NCBI RefSeq assembly: GCF_963675585.1
Contig: NZ_OY776414.1
Location: 2,273,001-2,337,000, forward strand
DNA length: 64,000 nucleotides
Origin: an uncultured Draconibacterium sp.
GTDB taxonomy: Bacteria > Bacteroidota > Bacteroidia > Bacteroidales > Prolixibacteraceae
Direction of reading: 5' to 3'
Both the position numbers and the translations under genes were made by a program. Below are positions 18,982-28,869 of this stretch, one piece after another. How positions within the stretch are numbered: position 1 is the first letter of the stretch; each line of letters starts with the position of its first letter. Under the pieces are notes generated by a model that saw nothing but the letters and a program-made list of their open reading frames with translations, had not been told where the DNA came from and made no database searches.

Positions 18982-20052
18982 ATGAAACAAACAATTGACG
19001 GAAAAGCACTTGTTTACTGCGATGGTGCTTTTAATACTCCAAATGGAAAAACAGCTCACGGATTGGTACGCTTTACCGAACGATATGAAATAGTAGGTGT
19101 GATTGATAATAAATATGCCGGACAGGATGCAGGAATGGTATTGGATGGTAAAAATTATGGAATTCCGATTTTTAAAGACCTTACCAATGCCTTGGCTCAG
19201 CTGACAGAAAACAACAAAGCAAAATCGCTTGTAATAGGTTTAGCTCCAGATGGTGGACGCTTGCCGGCAGAAGCCCGCCTCACAATAAAAAATGCCTTGG
19301 AGTTGGGTATGAATGTGGACAGTGGCCTGCATGACTTTATTTATAAAGACCCGGACTTAATGGCAATTGCAACTAAAAATAATTGTCGTGTTAGAGATGT
19401 GCGACGTACTCCCGATCGCGATGAGCTACATTTTTTTAGTGGTAAAATTGAAGAGGTTGACTGTTTAAAAGTTGCACTACTTGGAACCGATTCTGCCATT
19501 GGGAAACGCACAACTGCCTGGATTTTGGTACACGCCTTCCGCAATGCCGGTTTAAAAGCAGAGATGATAGGTACCGGCCAAACGGCATGGATGCAGGGAG
19601 CAAAGTACTCGATGATAATGGATAGTTGCATAAACGATTTTGTTTCGGGCGAAATAGAACATGCCGTTTACGAAGCATGGAAAAACGAAAGTCCGGACAT
19701 TGCCGTTATCGAAGGCCAGGGAAGTTTGATGAATCCTGCGTATCCCGGAGGATTTGAGATTCTGGCAGCCGGCCGACCCGACTATGTGATTCTGCAACAT
19801 GCGCCAAAACGAAAAGAATACGATGGATTTCCGGGTTATGTTTTACATTCAATTAAAGAGCAAATTAACGCCATTGAAATCATTTCAGGGAAAAAAGTAA
19901 TTGCAATTACCGTAAACCACGAGGAAATGACAAAGGAGGAAATTTTGCCTGCTTGTGAAGAAATAACAAAAGAAACCGGGTTGCCCGCTTTCGATGTTTT
20001 GGAATACGGAGCCGACAAATTGGTGGAACTTTTAAAATCATACATCAAATGA
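18982..20052 (+). CDS. DUF1611 P-loop protein, DgcN-like
   Basis: 356 residues with a Rossmann-like N-terminal part and a P-loop GTDSAIGKRT followed by TGQTAWM and EGQGSLMNPAYPGG, as in DUF1611. Members called DgcN are reported to act together with a dipeptide-epimerase homologue (DgcA) in D-glutamate metabolism through N-acetylation; here an epimerase gene is four genes downstream. It begins 3 bases after the preceding stop, so the two are translationally coupled. The DgcN function is an inference from family and neighbours; substrate not shown. Confidence 0.82.
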   Translation: MKQTIDGKALVYCDGAFNTPNGKTAHGLVRFTERYEIVGVIDNKYAGQDAGMVLDGKNYGIPIFKDLTNALAQLTENNKAKSLVIGLAPDGGRLPAEARLTIKNALELGMNVDSGLHDFIYKDPDLMAIATKNNCRVRDVRRTPDRDELHFFSGKIEEVDCLKVALLGTDSAIGKRTTAWILVHAFRNAGLKAEMIGTGQTAWMQGAKYSMIMDSCINDFVSGEIEHAVYEAWKNESPDIAVIEGQGSLMNPAYPGGFEILAAGRPDYVILQHAPKRKEYDGFPGYVLHSIKEQINAIEIISGKKVIAITVNHEEMTKEEILPACEEITKETGLPAFDVLEYGADKLVELLKSYIK

Positions 20053-21560
20053 TTACAATTGAGTCATTTAAAGTCTTAAAAAAACTATCGGTTACCAATC
20101 TGCAAATCGAAACGAAAAAGGTTAAAGCCAGCTACTTCGTCGAAAAAATGTCGGGAGAAACAAACTCTTTTGACTTAATCTATTCGTACGAGAATGCTTA
20201 CTTTAATAAAAAAAGTGCTTCCGATGTTAATCTCGCTTCGATGATGCTTGCCCAGGTGGCAATTAATTATGGATTGTTTTTCGAGACGATTGAATTCGAC
20301 GGATTATTTGATAAAACCGACCAGCAGTTTATTAAGGCCATGATGGAAAATACATCGCGTGAAATCCTGACCAATAAACTACTTATCAAAAATGAATTTT
20401 TAAAAGCGCCTTTCGACAATTTATTACCCGAAAAAAAAGACAAATACACACAGGCTAACATTATTTTTTCGAATACCCGTTTCCCCGATTTTAAATTAGA
20501 AAAAGAAGAACAACAACCCGACTATGATAAATATGCGATACTTAGCAGTGGTGGTAAAGACAGTCTGTTAAGTTATGGTATAATTAAAGAAATAGCCGAT
20601 CCTTACCCGGTGTTTATAAACGAGGCCGGCCGCCATTGGTTTACAGCCGTTAACTCGTACAGACATTATAAAAAAACAGAAGCAAACACCGAAAAACCCT
20701 GGTGCAACAGCGATCGACTGTTTAACTGGATGTTAAAACAGCTCCCGTTTATTAAAGAAAATTACAGCAATATCAGGGCCGACATTTACCCCATTCGCCT
20801 TTGGACTGTGGCCGTATTTCTTTTTGGAGTTTTACCCGTTGCCCGTAAAAAAGGCATCGGTAACATACTTATTGGCGACGAATACGACACCACCGTAAAA
20901 GGCAATTTAAATGGAATTACTCACTACAATGCCCTATACGACCAGAGCAAGTATTTCGACAACGCACTAAGCCGTTATTACAGAGACAAAGGATGGAATA
21001 TGTATCAGTTTTCGATACTTCGAAGTTTGTCGGAAATGCTGATAATGAAAGTGCTTATTAAACGTTATCCCAACTTGCAAAAACACCAGGTTTCGTGCCA
21101 TGCCGCCCACGAAGTTGACGGTAAAATGTACCCCTGCGGAAAATGCGAAAAATGCCGCCGCATAATAGGGATGGTAAAGGCACTCGATGAATCGCCCGAA
21201 GCATGTGGATACAATCAGCAACAAATTGACAATGGACTACAAGCACTGGCATCAAAATCGGTAAAACAAATTGGAAGCGATGCAGCTCATTTGTACCATA
21301 TGCTTCTGGATAAAAACCTGATCGAGAAAAATACCTTTACCGAAAAGGCAGCAAAAAAACACGACGAAATTATGAAACTGCGTTTCGATGCAGAACGAAG
21401 CAACCTGGAAGATTTACCGCAACACATTAGAAAACCGCTGTTCGAAATATTTGCTGAATATGCTGATGGAAGTGTAAAAAGAGAAAACAACAAATGGCTT
21501 GACTTTGAATTAAATGATGATTTTCTGAAAAATACCAAGTATAAATTTGATGAAAAATAA
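20049..21560 (+). CDS. PP-loop ATP-dependent enzyme with Cys cluster, possibly MurL-like
   Basis: 503 residues, start overlapping the previous stop (ATGA). The centre has a PP-loop ILSSGGKDSLLSYG, then IGDEYDTT and a Cys cluster CHAAHEVDGKMYPCGKCEKC likely to bind zinc (Cys spaced as C-x15-CxxC, with one more C upstream). The PP-loop ATP pyrophosphatase fold activates carboxyl or amide groups with ATP. In overall plan it recalls MurL, the ATP-dependent epimerase acting on a glutamate residue of UDP-MurNAc-dipeptide, which would fit the epimerase in this operon; I am not certain of homology. Function is unassigned. Confidence 0.7.
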   Translation: MITIESFKVLKKLSVTNLQIETKKVKASYFVEKMSGETNSFDLIYSYENAYFNKKSASDVNLASMMLAQVAINYGLFFETIEFDGLFDKTDQQFIKAMMENTSREILTNKLLIKNEFLKAPFDNLLPEKKDKYTQANIIFSNTRFPDFKLEKEEQQPDYDKYAILSSGGKDSLLSYGIIKEIADPYPVFINEAGRHWFTAVNSYRHYKKTEANTEKPWCNSDRLFNWMLKQLPFIKENYSNIRADIYPIRLWTVAVFLFGVLPVARKKGIGNILIGDEYDTTVKGNLNGITHYNALYDQSKYFDNALSRYYRDKGWNMYQFSILRSLSEMLIMKVLIKRYPNLQKHQVSCHAAHEVDGKMYPCGKCEKCRRIIGMVKALDESPEACGYNQQQIDNGLQALASKSVKQIGSDAAHLYHMLLDKNLIEKNTFTEKAAKKHDEIMKLRFDAERSNLEDLPQHIRKPLFEIFAEYADGSVKRENNKWLDFELNDDFLKNTKYKFDEK

Positions 21561-22350
21561 AACAAAATATCCCGATTACATGTGGGCTACCTTATCGTGG
21601 CCCGAAATCGAAGAACGTTTAAAACTGGTTGACACGGCAATACTTCCCTGCGGTGCCATTGAACAACACGGCCCTCACCTGCCACTCGATGTTGATTATT
21701 TTGACGCCGAATACCTGGCCCGAAAAGTGGCGGAAGCCTGCCCCGATCCAAAACCTTTTGTGTTACCGCCAATTCCCTATGGTGTATCGTATCACCACAG
21801 CGAGTTTAAAGGAACTTTGGCCGTTTCGAACAATGCGTTATCGGCTTTGGTTTACGACATAGGCATGAGTTTGGCCCACAATGGAATTAAAAAACTGGTT
21901 ATGTTGAACGGTCACGGCGACAATGTTCCCACATTAACGTATGCAGCACAAATGATCAACCGCGATGCACGTATTTTTGTATGTGTGGAAACCGGCGAAA
22001 CCAGCGATATTGATTTGTACGATTTAATCGACACGCACAACGATATTCATGCAGGAGAAATTGAAACAAGCACTTCGCTCGCCATTCGTCCCGAAGTAGT
22101 GGAAATGGATAAAGCAGTGGATGACACACTGGATTTGGACAATGAATACCTGGATTATACATCAGACCGTGGAGTGAGCTGGTATGTGCACACCGAACGA
22201 CTCACAAAATCGGGAGTGATGGGCAACGCAACAAAAGCAAGTGCTGAAAAAGGACATCAAATGTGGGAAATAATGATACGAAAAATGGCTGATTTTGTAG
22301 AAACCATAAAAAATACGCCTTCCTCTAAATTGTACCAAAACAGGTATTAA
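21550..22350 (+). CDS. creatininase-family amidohydrolase
   Basis: 266 residues from the ATG at 21550, which overlaps the previous gene by 11 bases. Metal-binding motifs of the creatininase fold are visible: AIEQHGPHLPLDVD near the N-terminus, LNGHGDN in the middle and DIHAGEIETS. Family members cut cyclic or linear amides (creatinine, or formamide intermediates and peptide residues in some biosynthetic pathways). In this operon it may hydrolyse an N-acyl or lactam group of an amino acid. Specific substrate unknown. Confidence 0.87.
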   Translation: MKNKTKYPDYMWATLSWPEIEERLKLVDTAILPCGAIEQHGPHLPLDVDYFDAEYLARKVAEACPDPKPFVLPPIPYGVSYHHSEFKGTLAVSNNALSALVYDIGMSLAHNGIKKLVMLNGHGDNVPTLTYAAQMINRDARIFVCVETGETSDIDLYDLIDTHNDIHAGEIETSTSLAIRPEVVEMDKAVDDTLDLDNEYLDYTSDRGVSWYVHTERLTKSGVMGNATKASAEKGHQMWEIMIRKMADFVETIKNTPSSKLYQNRY

Positions 22351-22390
22351 CTCGGGCAAATAAACATCTGATCATCTAAATTTGAATCGT

Positions 22391-23455
22391 ATGAAAATTA
22401 CAGGAATCGAATATTTTAAACTGGAAATGCCACTTGCCATTCCATATACAATTGCTTATGAAACGGTGAGTAAAGCAACAAATATTATCTTAAAACTAAG
22501 CACCGACAAGGGAATTACAGGTTGGGGCTGCGCTGCCCCCGACCCGGAAGTTACCGGCGAAACGGCAGATGATGTAATACATACAATTGAAAACCAGATT
22601 ACAGGCTTGTTAAAAAACGAATCGCCTTTTCAACTTGTCCGTTTTACGCACCTTTTAAAACAACATTCGCCACATGCAGCCTCGGCAATTGCGATGGTTG
22701 ATATGGCACTGCACGATATTTTGGCACGCAAAGCCAGGCTGCCACTTTATCAGTTGCTGGGTGGGTACCGAACAAATATTGAAACAAGTATTACCATAGG
22801 AATATTGCCGTTAAAAGATACCATAGAACAGGCAAATTATTATTTTAAAAAAGGATTTAACATTATTAAGTTAAAAGGTGGAATCAGTTTAAATGATGAC
22901 ATTGAAAAAATAATAAAACTGCGCGAAAAATATGGGATGGCATTCTCGCTTCGTTTTGATGCCAACCAAGGTTATACTCCGGCTGAATCGTTCGAATTTG
23001 TGCGCCAAACACAAAAAGCGGCAATAGAAATTCTGGAACAACCCACCAAACAAAAAAAGGAGGAACAACTGGGAGAAGTGTCAAGAAACATAGATGTGCC
23101 GGTTATGGCCGACGAAAGTATTAAAACACTAAAAGATGCTTTCAGGCTGGCAAGTAACGATCTGATAGACATGGTAAACATTAAAATTATGAAAGTTGGA
23201 GGCATACTGGAAGCACAACACATAAATTCAGTGTCGAAAGCCGCAGGATTAGAGGTGATGGTTGGCTGCATTGACGAATGTGCTTTGGGAATATCGGCAG
23301 GACTCCATTTTGCATTGAGTAGAAAAAACATCGAATTTGCTGATCTCGACGGGCATTTAGACTTGTTGGAAGATCCTTTTACCGATTTGTTTCAATTGAA
23401 AAACGGCGTTCTTTATCCATCGAACCACTACGGACTAGGAAACATTAAATTATAA
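22391..23455 (+). CDS. dipeptide epimerase, enolase superfamily
   Basis: 354 residues from the ATG at 22391 (an upstream TTG is less likely). It has the muconate-lactonising/epimerase pattern: KLKGG with Lys160 and Lys162, RFDANQGY with Asp190, Glu216 in ILEQPT, DES with Asp241, and Lys265/Lys268. These residues bind Mg2+ and move the alpha proton, as in L-Ala-D/L-Glu epimerases and the N-acetyl-D-glutamate racemase DgcA. It starts 40 bases after the creatininase gene. The best guess is epimerisation of a Glu- or acyl-Glu-containing compound. Confidence 0.88.
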   Translation: MKITGIEYFKLEMPLAIPYTIAYETVSKATNIILKLSTDKGITGWGCAAPDPEVTGETADDVIHTIENQITGLLKNESPFQLVRFTHLLKQHSPHAASAIAMVDMALHDILARKARLPLYQLLGGYRTNIETSITIGILPLKDTIEQANYYFKKGFNIIKLKGGISLNDDIEKIIKLREKYGMAFSLRFDANQGYTPAESFEFVRQTQKAAIEILEQPTKQKKEEQLGEVSRNIDVPVMADESIKTLKDAFRLASNDLIDMVNIKIMKVGGILEAQHINSVSKAAGLEVMVGCIDECALGISAGLHFALSRKNIEFADLDGHLDLLEDPFTDLFQLKNGVLYPSNHYGLGNIKL

Positions 23456-23459
23456 CGAA

Positions 23460-24416
23460 ATGTTTATTCCCATTATACTGATAGCATTTGGATTTATTGC
23501 ACTGGTTCTTGCAGCCAACTGGTTGGTTGACGGTTCTTCTGCCCTGGCAAGAAAATACAACGTTTCTGATTTGGTAATCGGCTTAACGATTGTTGCATTT
23601 GGTACCTCGGCCCCTGAGTTGGTAGTAAGCATAATTGCATCCACAAATAATCATTCCGATTTAGTACTAGGAAATATTATTGGAAGTAATAATTTCAATT
23701 TATTCATCATTCTGGGATTGTCAGGAATGCTTTTCCCAATTTCGGTAAAATCATCAACAGCCTGGCGCGAAATTCCAATATCTTTAATCATTACAATTCT
23801 GCTTTTATTGATCGCCAATGGTTTTGGTAGTCCAAAAGGTGCATACATTGGTCGCCTTGATGGAATAATTCTGCTAACGCTGTTCTTTGTTTTTCTGTAT
23901 TATGTTTTTACGCAAATCAAAAAGGAAAACAATTCGCCCACACAAAATTCAACATACTCGGCACTCAAAATGTGGAGTTTAATTACAATTGGTTTATTGG
24001 GGCTAATACTCGGAGGACAACTGGTTGTAACAAACAGTGTTAAAATGGCAAATCACCTGGGGATAAGCGAAAAAATTATAGGATTAACAATTGTGGCCGC
24101 CGGAACATCGCTGCCCGAGCTGGTTACTTCCATTGTAGCTGCTGTAAAGAAGAATAGCGACATTGCAGTGGGAAATGTTATCGGATCAAATGTTTTTAAT
24201 ATTTTACTTATTTTATCGGTGAGCAGTATAATTAAACCCATCAATTTTAACCCGAATTTTAATACCGATTTGTTTCTGCTTACCGGAGGAACTGCTTTTT
24301 TATTGCTTGCCATGATAAGCGGAAAAAGAAAAACACTTGACCGTTGGGAGGCTGCCATATTAGTTGTTGTTTATATTGCCTACACCGTTTATCTGATTCA
24401 ACGAATTGCACAGTAA
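23460..24416 (+). CDS. calcium/sodium antiporter, YrbG/CaCA family
   Basis: 318 residues, about 10 membrane helices in two inverted repeats, each with the signature GxSxPE: FGTSAPELVVS near 50 and AGTSLPELVTS near 215. These acidic residues bind the cation. It starts 4 bases after the epimerase stop and ends the operon; a terminator follows at 24491. The role is Ca2+ efflux against Na+ across the inner membrane, though the link to the upstream metabolic genes is unclear. Confidence 0.92.
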   Translation: MFIPIILIAFGFIALVLAANWLVDGSSALARKYNVSDLVIGLTIVAFGTSAPELVVSIIASTNNHSDLVLGNIIGSNNFNLFIILGLSGMLFPISVKSSTAWREIPISLIITILLLLIANGFGSPKGAYIGRLDGIILLTLFFVFLYYVFTQIKKENNSPTQNSTYSALKMWSLITIGLLGLILGGQLVVTNSVKMANHLGISEKIIGLTIVAAGTSLPELVTSIVAAVKKNSDIAVGNVIGSNVFNILLILSVSSIIKPINFNPNFNTDLFLLTGGTAFLLLAMISGKRKTLDRWEAAILVVVYIAYTVYLIQRIAQ

Positions 24417-24490
24417 ATAAAACGAAACACTTTACAAAAGCTGAAACAAAAAATAGATTCCGTTTGGCAATACCAATACAAGAGCACAAA

Positions 24491-24519
24491 AAAACACCCA
24501 CTTTAAAAGCAGGTGTTTT
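24491..24519. terminator. bidirectional terminator between antiporter and purC
   Basis: AAAACACC at 24491-24498 pairs with GGTGTTTT at 24512-24519; inner bases can pair further. The minus-strand copy ends in a seven-T run, so it terminates purC, and it also ends the antiporter operon. Confidence 0.8.
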
Positions 24520-24538
24520 ATATCTTTTGCTGAGTTTT

Positions 24539-25492
24539 TTATTTCTGCGTTTTCAAAAATTCGTTTACCGCAGCTTCAATTCGTCCGGGAATTTCTGAAG
24601 TGTCAGATTTTACGAATGTGTCACCGGTAATGGTTTCATACAATTCAATGTATCTTTCTGATACCTGAGTAACAAACGACTCCGGAATTTCAGGTAATAC
24701 ATCACCATCGCGTCCCTGGAAATTGTTTTCCATCAACCACTCGCGAACAAATTCTTTTGAAAGTTGCTTCTGGTTTTCGCCTTTGTCAAAACGCTCCTGG
24801 TACCCATCGGCATAAAAATAACGCGACGAATCGGGTGTATGAATTTCATCGATCAAATAAATCTGACCATCTTTTTTACCAAACTCATATTTTGTATCCA
24901 CCAAAATCAACCCCTTTTCTTTGGCCATTTCACTACCACGTTTAAACAAAGCCAGCGAAATACGTTCCAGTTCCTTGTAATCTTCCTCCGAAACCAAACC
25001 TTGCGCAATAATTTCTTCACGCGAAATATTTTCGTCGTGTGCACCTTGCTCGGCTTTTGTTGATGGAGTTAATATCGGCTCCGGAAAAGCCTGATGTTCC
25101 TTTAGTCCCTCGGCAAGTGGTACACCACAAATGTCGCGGCCACCATTTTTATACAACCTCCACGAGCTTCCGGTTAAATAACCGCGAACAATCATTTCAA
25201 CAGGAAAAGTTTCGCAAAAATGACCTACTGTAACATTCGGATCGGGTGAGGCAATTTTCCAGTTTGGAACAATGTCGGAAGTGGCGTCTAAAAACTTCTC
25301 AGCAATTTGGTTAAGTACTTGTCCTTTGTAAGGAATTCCCTTTGGAAGAACTACGTCGAAAGCAGAAATACGGTCGGAAACCACCATCACTAAAAAGTCG
25401 TCGTTAATGTTATAAACGTCTCTAACTTTCCCTTTGTACAAACTTTTTTGTCCCGGAAAATTGAATTCAGTTTTTGTTAATGCGTTACCCAT
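24539..25492 (-). CDS. purC: phosphoribosylaminoimidazole-succinocarboxamide synthase
   Basis: 317 residues, full length for the longer SAICAR synthetase form. It joins aspartate to CAIR with ATP in purine synthesis in the cytosol. Motifs seen: [11 protein letters not shown] with SDRISAFDV at the N-terminus, [18 protein letters not shown] and [13 protein letters not shown]. The gene is monocistronic, in convergent orientation to the antiporter operon. The next minus-strand gene upstream (PhoH-like) is 124 bases away and may not be cotranscribed. Confidence 0.97.
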   Translation of the reverse strand: MGNALTKTEFNFPGQKSLYKGKVRDVYNINDDFLVMVVSDRISAFDVVLPKGIPYKGQVLNQIAEKFLDATSDIVPNWKIASPDPNVTVGHFCETFPVEMIVRGYLTGSSWRLYKNGGRDICGVPLAEGLKEHQAFPEPILTPSTKAEQGAHDENISREEIIAQGLVSEEDYKELERISLALFKRGSEMAKEKGLILVDTKYEFGKKDGQIYLIDEIHTPDSSRYFYADGYQERFDKGENQKQLSKEFVREWLMENNFQGRDGDVLPEIPESFVTQVSERYIELYETITGDTFVKSDTSEIPGRIEAAVNEFLKTQK

Positions 25493-25616
25493 TTCTATTG
25501 ATAATTTATATTTATTATTGTTTCGAATCTTTGTAATTGCGTTTTATCTTTCGTCTTATTCTACAAATATATCCTGTTTTTGTTTATCCTTAAAACTCTA
25601 ATTTGCAGAGTTCGGA

Positions 25617-26630
25617 TTAATCTTCTAATTCCTCCTTTTTACCTCTGTTCTTTTTTACTTTAAAATCATAATCTGCCTGCTCTGTTTCCTCAGCATGTTT
25701 ATCGTATGCCTCAACAATATCGCGAACCAAACGGTGGCGTACAATGTCCTTTTTATCAAAAAATATTGTTGAAATGCTTTTTATTCCTTTCAATATTTTC
25801 AATGCTTGCACCAAACCCGAATTGCTTTTTCGCGGAAGGTCGATTTGTGTGACATCGCCGGTAATTATAAACTTGGCATTTAATCCCATTCGGGTAAGAA
25901 ACATTTTTAACTGGTTAACAGTTGTATTTTGTGCCTCATCTAAAATCACATACGCATTGCTTAGTGTTCGGCCACGCATAAAAGCCAGTGGTGCAATTTG
26001 GATGGTTCCGTCTTTCATAAACTCTTCCAGTTTTTTGGGCGGAATCATATCTTGTAAAGCATCGTACAAAGGTTGCAGGTACGGATCGATTTTATCTTTT
26101 AAATCGCCGGGAAGAAATCCCAGGTTCTCTCCTGCTTCCACAGCCGGGCGACTCAATATAATCTTCCGTATTTCTTTGTTTTTAAGCGCTTTAACCGCCA
26201 GAGCAATGGCAGTGTAGGTTTTCCCGGTTCCGGCCGGGCCAATGGCAAAAATCAGGTCGCTTTTGGAACTTACCTCGTGCAGCCGCTTTTGATTGGGAGT
26301 GCGTGCCCGTACCGGTTTGCCGTTATTTCCAAATACAATTAAATCCTTATCGCCGGTACCATTTTCTTCCATCGACGAAATTCCAGAATTAAAAATCTCT
26401 TGAATAATCTCGTCGTTTAATACGTTGTATTGGTAAAAATGCTCGAGTAAAAGAGCAAACTTTTTTTCGAAAGCTTTTATTTCGCTGGGTTCGCCCTGAA
26501 TAAACAACGCCTGGCCCCGTGCAGTAATTTTAATTTTTGGGAAGAGTTTTTTTATTAAATCGATCTTTGAATTGTTAACTCCGTAAAACTCCAACGGATC
26601 TACACCTTCAAGAAATATTTGTTTATCCAA
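25617..26630 (-). CDS. PhoH-family ATPase, PhoH-like
   Basis: 337 residues. N-terminal KH-like RNA-binding region (about 20-75), then the PhoH ATPase with Walker A GPAGTGKT at 131-138, followed by SRPAVEAGENLGFLPG and Walker B LDEAQNTTVNQLKMFLTRMG. The family is tied to RNA processing or phosphate-starvation responses; the exact activity is not settled. The C-terminus is a charged tail (KKNRGKKEELED). Confidence 0.95.
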   Translation of the reverse strand: MDKQIFLEGVDPLEFYGVNNSKIDLIKKLFPKIKITARGQALFIQGEPSEIKAFEKKFALLLEHFYQYNVLNDEIIQEIFNSGISSMEENGTGDKDLIVFGNNGKPVRARTPNQKRLHEVSSKSDLIFAIGPAGTGKTYTAIALAVKALKNKEIRKIILSRPAVEAGENLGFLPGDLKDKIDPYLQPLYDALQDMIPPKKLEEFMKDGTIQIAPLAFMRGRTLSNAYVILDEAQNTTVNQLKMFLTRMGLNAKFIITGDVTQIDLPRKSNSGLVQALKILKGIKSISTIFFDKKDIVRHRLVRDIVEAYDKHAEETEQADYDFKVKKNRGKKEELED

Positions 26631-26724
26631 TTCGTATTATCTAAAATATTAGGGCACAAATTTACAAAATAAACCTAGTTTAATAAGCCGGCTTATTTGT
26701 ATAAAGTAGATTTAACGGAAACGT

Positions 26725-26874
26725 TTATTTCGAAAACATTTTTACAAGCCATAAAACGAGGTACAATCCCAAACCAACTCCAAAAATTAATACTCCAACA
26801 ACAAATAAAATCCGAATGGTTGTAACGTTCCATCCCAGTTTTTCACTTAACCAACCCGATACTCCTAAAATCAT
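26725..26874 (-). CDS. PspC-domain miniprotein
   Basis: A 49-codon gene, ATG at 26874 and stop at 26725. The peptide starts MILGVSGWLSEKLGWN and continues TIRILFVVGVLIFGVGLGLYL, the classic PspC pattern of a short cytoplasmic amphipathic turn and one membrane helix. Such miniproteins occur in many Bacteroidota and relate to envelope stress sensing. It is 150 bases downstream of nothing obvious and 94 bases before the PhoH start on the same strand, so an operon with phoH is possible. Confidence 0.75.
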   Translation of the reverse strand: MILGVSGWLSEKLGWNVTTIRILFVVGVLIFGVGLGLYLVLWLVKMFSK

Positions 26875-27018
26875 AATCTAAGTTTTTTGTTTGTAACAGA
26901 TTATGAAATTAATAATTTAAAACGAAATAATGTGGAAAACTTTTGTGAAAGACGATTTCAATAACTTCAGCTAAATAGTGCATATTTTTTACCTTCGGGC
27001 AATCATTACGCTATTGGT

Positions 27019-27795
27019 ATGGAAAAAAAAGTAGAAGAGTTTAAACGCTTACTCGATATAATGGACGAACTCAGAGAGAAATGTCCCTGGGATAAAAAAC
27101 AAACCCTTGAATCGTTACGCAAACTAACCATTGAAGAAACCTACGAACTGGGCGATGCCATTTTAAAGAACGATTTGCAGGAGATAAAAAAGGAACTGGG
27201 CGATATTATGCTACACATTGTTTTTTATGCAAAAATTGGCGAAGAAAAAGGCGCATTTAACATGGGCGATGTACTGGAAGGAATAAACGAAAAACTGATT
27301 TACCGTCATCCTCATATTTTTGGAGATGTTGATGTTGACGGCTCGGCCAATAAAGTTGCCGAAAACTGGGAAGCATTAAAACTAAAGGAAAAAGGGGGCA
27401 ACAAACGAGTTTTGGAAGGAGTGCCTGCTGCAATGCCAGCTTTGGTAAAAGCCAACAGAATTCAGGAAAAAGTGCGTGGAGTTGGTTTCGACTGGGAATA
27501 CAAAGAACAGGTTTGGGACAAAGTAAAAGAAGAAGTAGAAGAACTGAGCCACGAAATAGATAAAGTAGACACAGACAAAATGGAAGCCGAATTCGGAGAT
27601 CTGCTTTTTGCAGTGGTAAATGCAGCGCGTTTGTATGGAGTGGACCCCGACTCTGCACTGGAACGCACCAACCTGAAATTTATAAAACGGTTTAATTATC
27701 TGGAAAGCCAAACCATGATGAAAGGCCGCAGTTTACACGACATGACATTGGCCGAGATGGATGAAATATGGGAAGAAGCCAAAAAACAGGAATAA
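27019..27795 (+). CDS. mazG: nucleoside triphosphate pyrophosphohydrolase
   Basis: 258 residues with two MazG domains: EKCPWDKKQT and IEETYELGDAIL in the first, EAEFGDLLFAVVNAARL in the second, with acidic metal ligands in each. It hydrolyses NTPs and dNTPs to the monophosphate and PPi, a housecleaning or (p)ppGpp-related role. It is divergent from the PspC gene and single. Confidence 0.95.
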   Translation: MEKKVEEFKRLLDIMDELREKCPWDKKQTLESLRKLTIEETYELGDAILKNDLQEIKKELGDIMLHIVFYAKIGEEKGAFNMGDVLEGINEKLIYRHPHIFGDVDVDGSANKVAENWEALKLKEKGGNKRVLEGVPAAMPALVKANRIQEKVRGVGFDWEYKEQVWDKVKEEVEELSHEIDKVDTDKMEAEFGDLLFAVVNAARLYGVDPDSALERTNLKFIKRFNYLESQTMMKGRSLHDMTLAEMDEIWEEAKKQE

Positions 27796-28088
27796 ACAGC
27801 TTCTCAATTCCCGCCCCTATCTGTTTGCTATTTTAACAAAGCAATCATACAAACCTCGCAACAAACAACATACAGAATAAGCTTATTTATGCGTATTTAA
27901 GTACTATTCATGGCTTTTACCCCGGCATATTTGACTGTAAAATCAGTTGTTTTCAATGCATTGTACAAACGAGCATTTCGTTGAGAAAATCGCCTGATTC
28001 GTTGATTACATTTTAAATCCATTTACCCCGACAATATTTTTACCGAACAATTAACAGTTCTGTAACAGAATCGCAATATTATTTTAAT

Positions 28089-28862
28089 ATGGTAAAATTG
28101 TCAAGTATACCTGCTTTCGCCCCCATTCGGCTAAATGAAATGGATCGTGTGCAATTGATGAACCGAACCGATACCAAATACTGGTTTCACGCCAGTCGGT
28201 TACACGGTTTACTAAAGGAGATTCAGGAGTACTATTTCATTTTAAAAATAGATGGAGAAACAGCACTTCCCTACTCAACCGTTTATTACGACACGCAAGA
28301 AAATAAAATGTTTTCGGCTCATCATAACGGCAAATTAAATCGATTTAAAATACGACGCCGCAGTTATGTTCTGTCCGACATTAGTTTTTTGGAAGTAAAG
28401 CTAAAAAACAACAAAGGGCGCACCATAAAAAAGCGGATAAACACCAAAAGCAAAGCACCGAAATTCAACAAAGAAGAACAGGAATTTCTGAATTGGCTCA
28501 TCCCTTTTTCAGTTGACGATTTACAGGAAACTTTATTAAATAATTTTAAACGAATTACCCTCGTAAATAAAAACTTTAAAGAAAGATGTACGATTGATTT
28601 TAGCCTCAGGTTTGAATCGATTGAGAAACAGATTGCGCTCGAGAATTTGGTAATTGTTGAAATAAAATCGGATGGAAGTCCGTCGAACTCGCAGCTTGCT
28701 TTAGCATTGCGCGACCAGCGTATTAAAACATCGGGATTTAGCAAGTATTGTATCGGTCGATCGCTTACCGACTCCTCATTAAAACGAAACGCCTTTAAAG
28801 CAAAAATCAGAAGTATTGAGAAAACTATTAATACCACAGAAAATTTATTCAATTCAATTTAA
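28089..28862 (+). CDS. VTC-domain polyphosphate polymerase-like protein
   Basis: 257 residues. It starts with DRVQLMNRTDTKYWF and has the VTC/CYTH tunnel pattern: YYDTQENKMFSAHHNGKLNRFKIRRRSY shortened to its RFKIRRRSY core, EVKLKNNKGRTIKKR, and VIVEIKSDGS. VTC proteins in yeast polymerise polyphosphate and bacterial versions are poorly defined. It begins a run with DUF4956, DUF2490 and a surface protein. The catalytic basic and acidic residues appear present, but activity is not shown. Confidence 0.85.
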   Translation: MVKLSSIPAFAPIRLNEMDRVQLMNRTDTKYWFHASRLHGLLKEIQEYYFILKIDGETALPYSTVYYDTQENKMFSAHHNGKLNRFKIRRRSYVLSDISFLEVKLKNNKGRTIKKRINTKSKAPKFNKEEQEFLNWLIPFSVDDLQETLLNNFKRITLVNKNFKERCTIDFSLRFESIEKQIALENLVIVEIKSDGSPSNSQLALALRDQRIKTSGFSKYCIGRSLTDSSLKRNAFKAKIRSIEKTINTTENLFNSI

Positions 28863-28869
28863 TAAAAAT

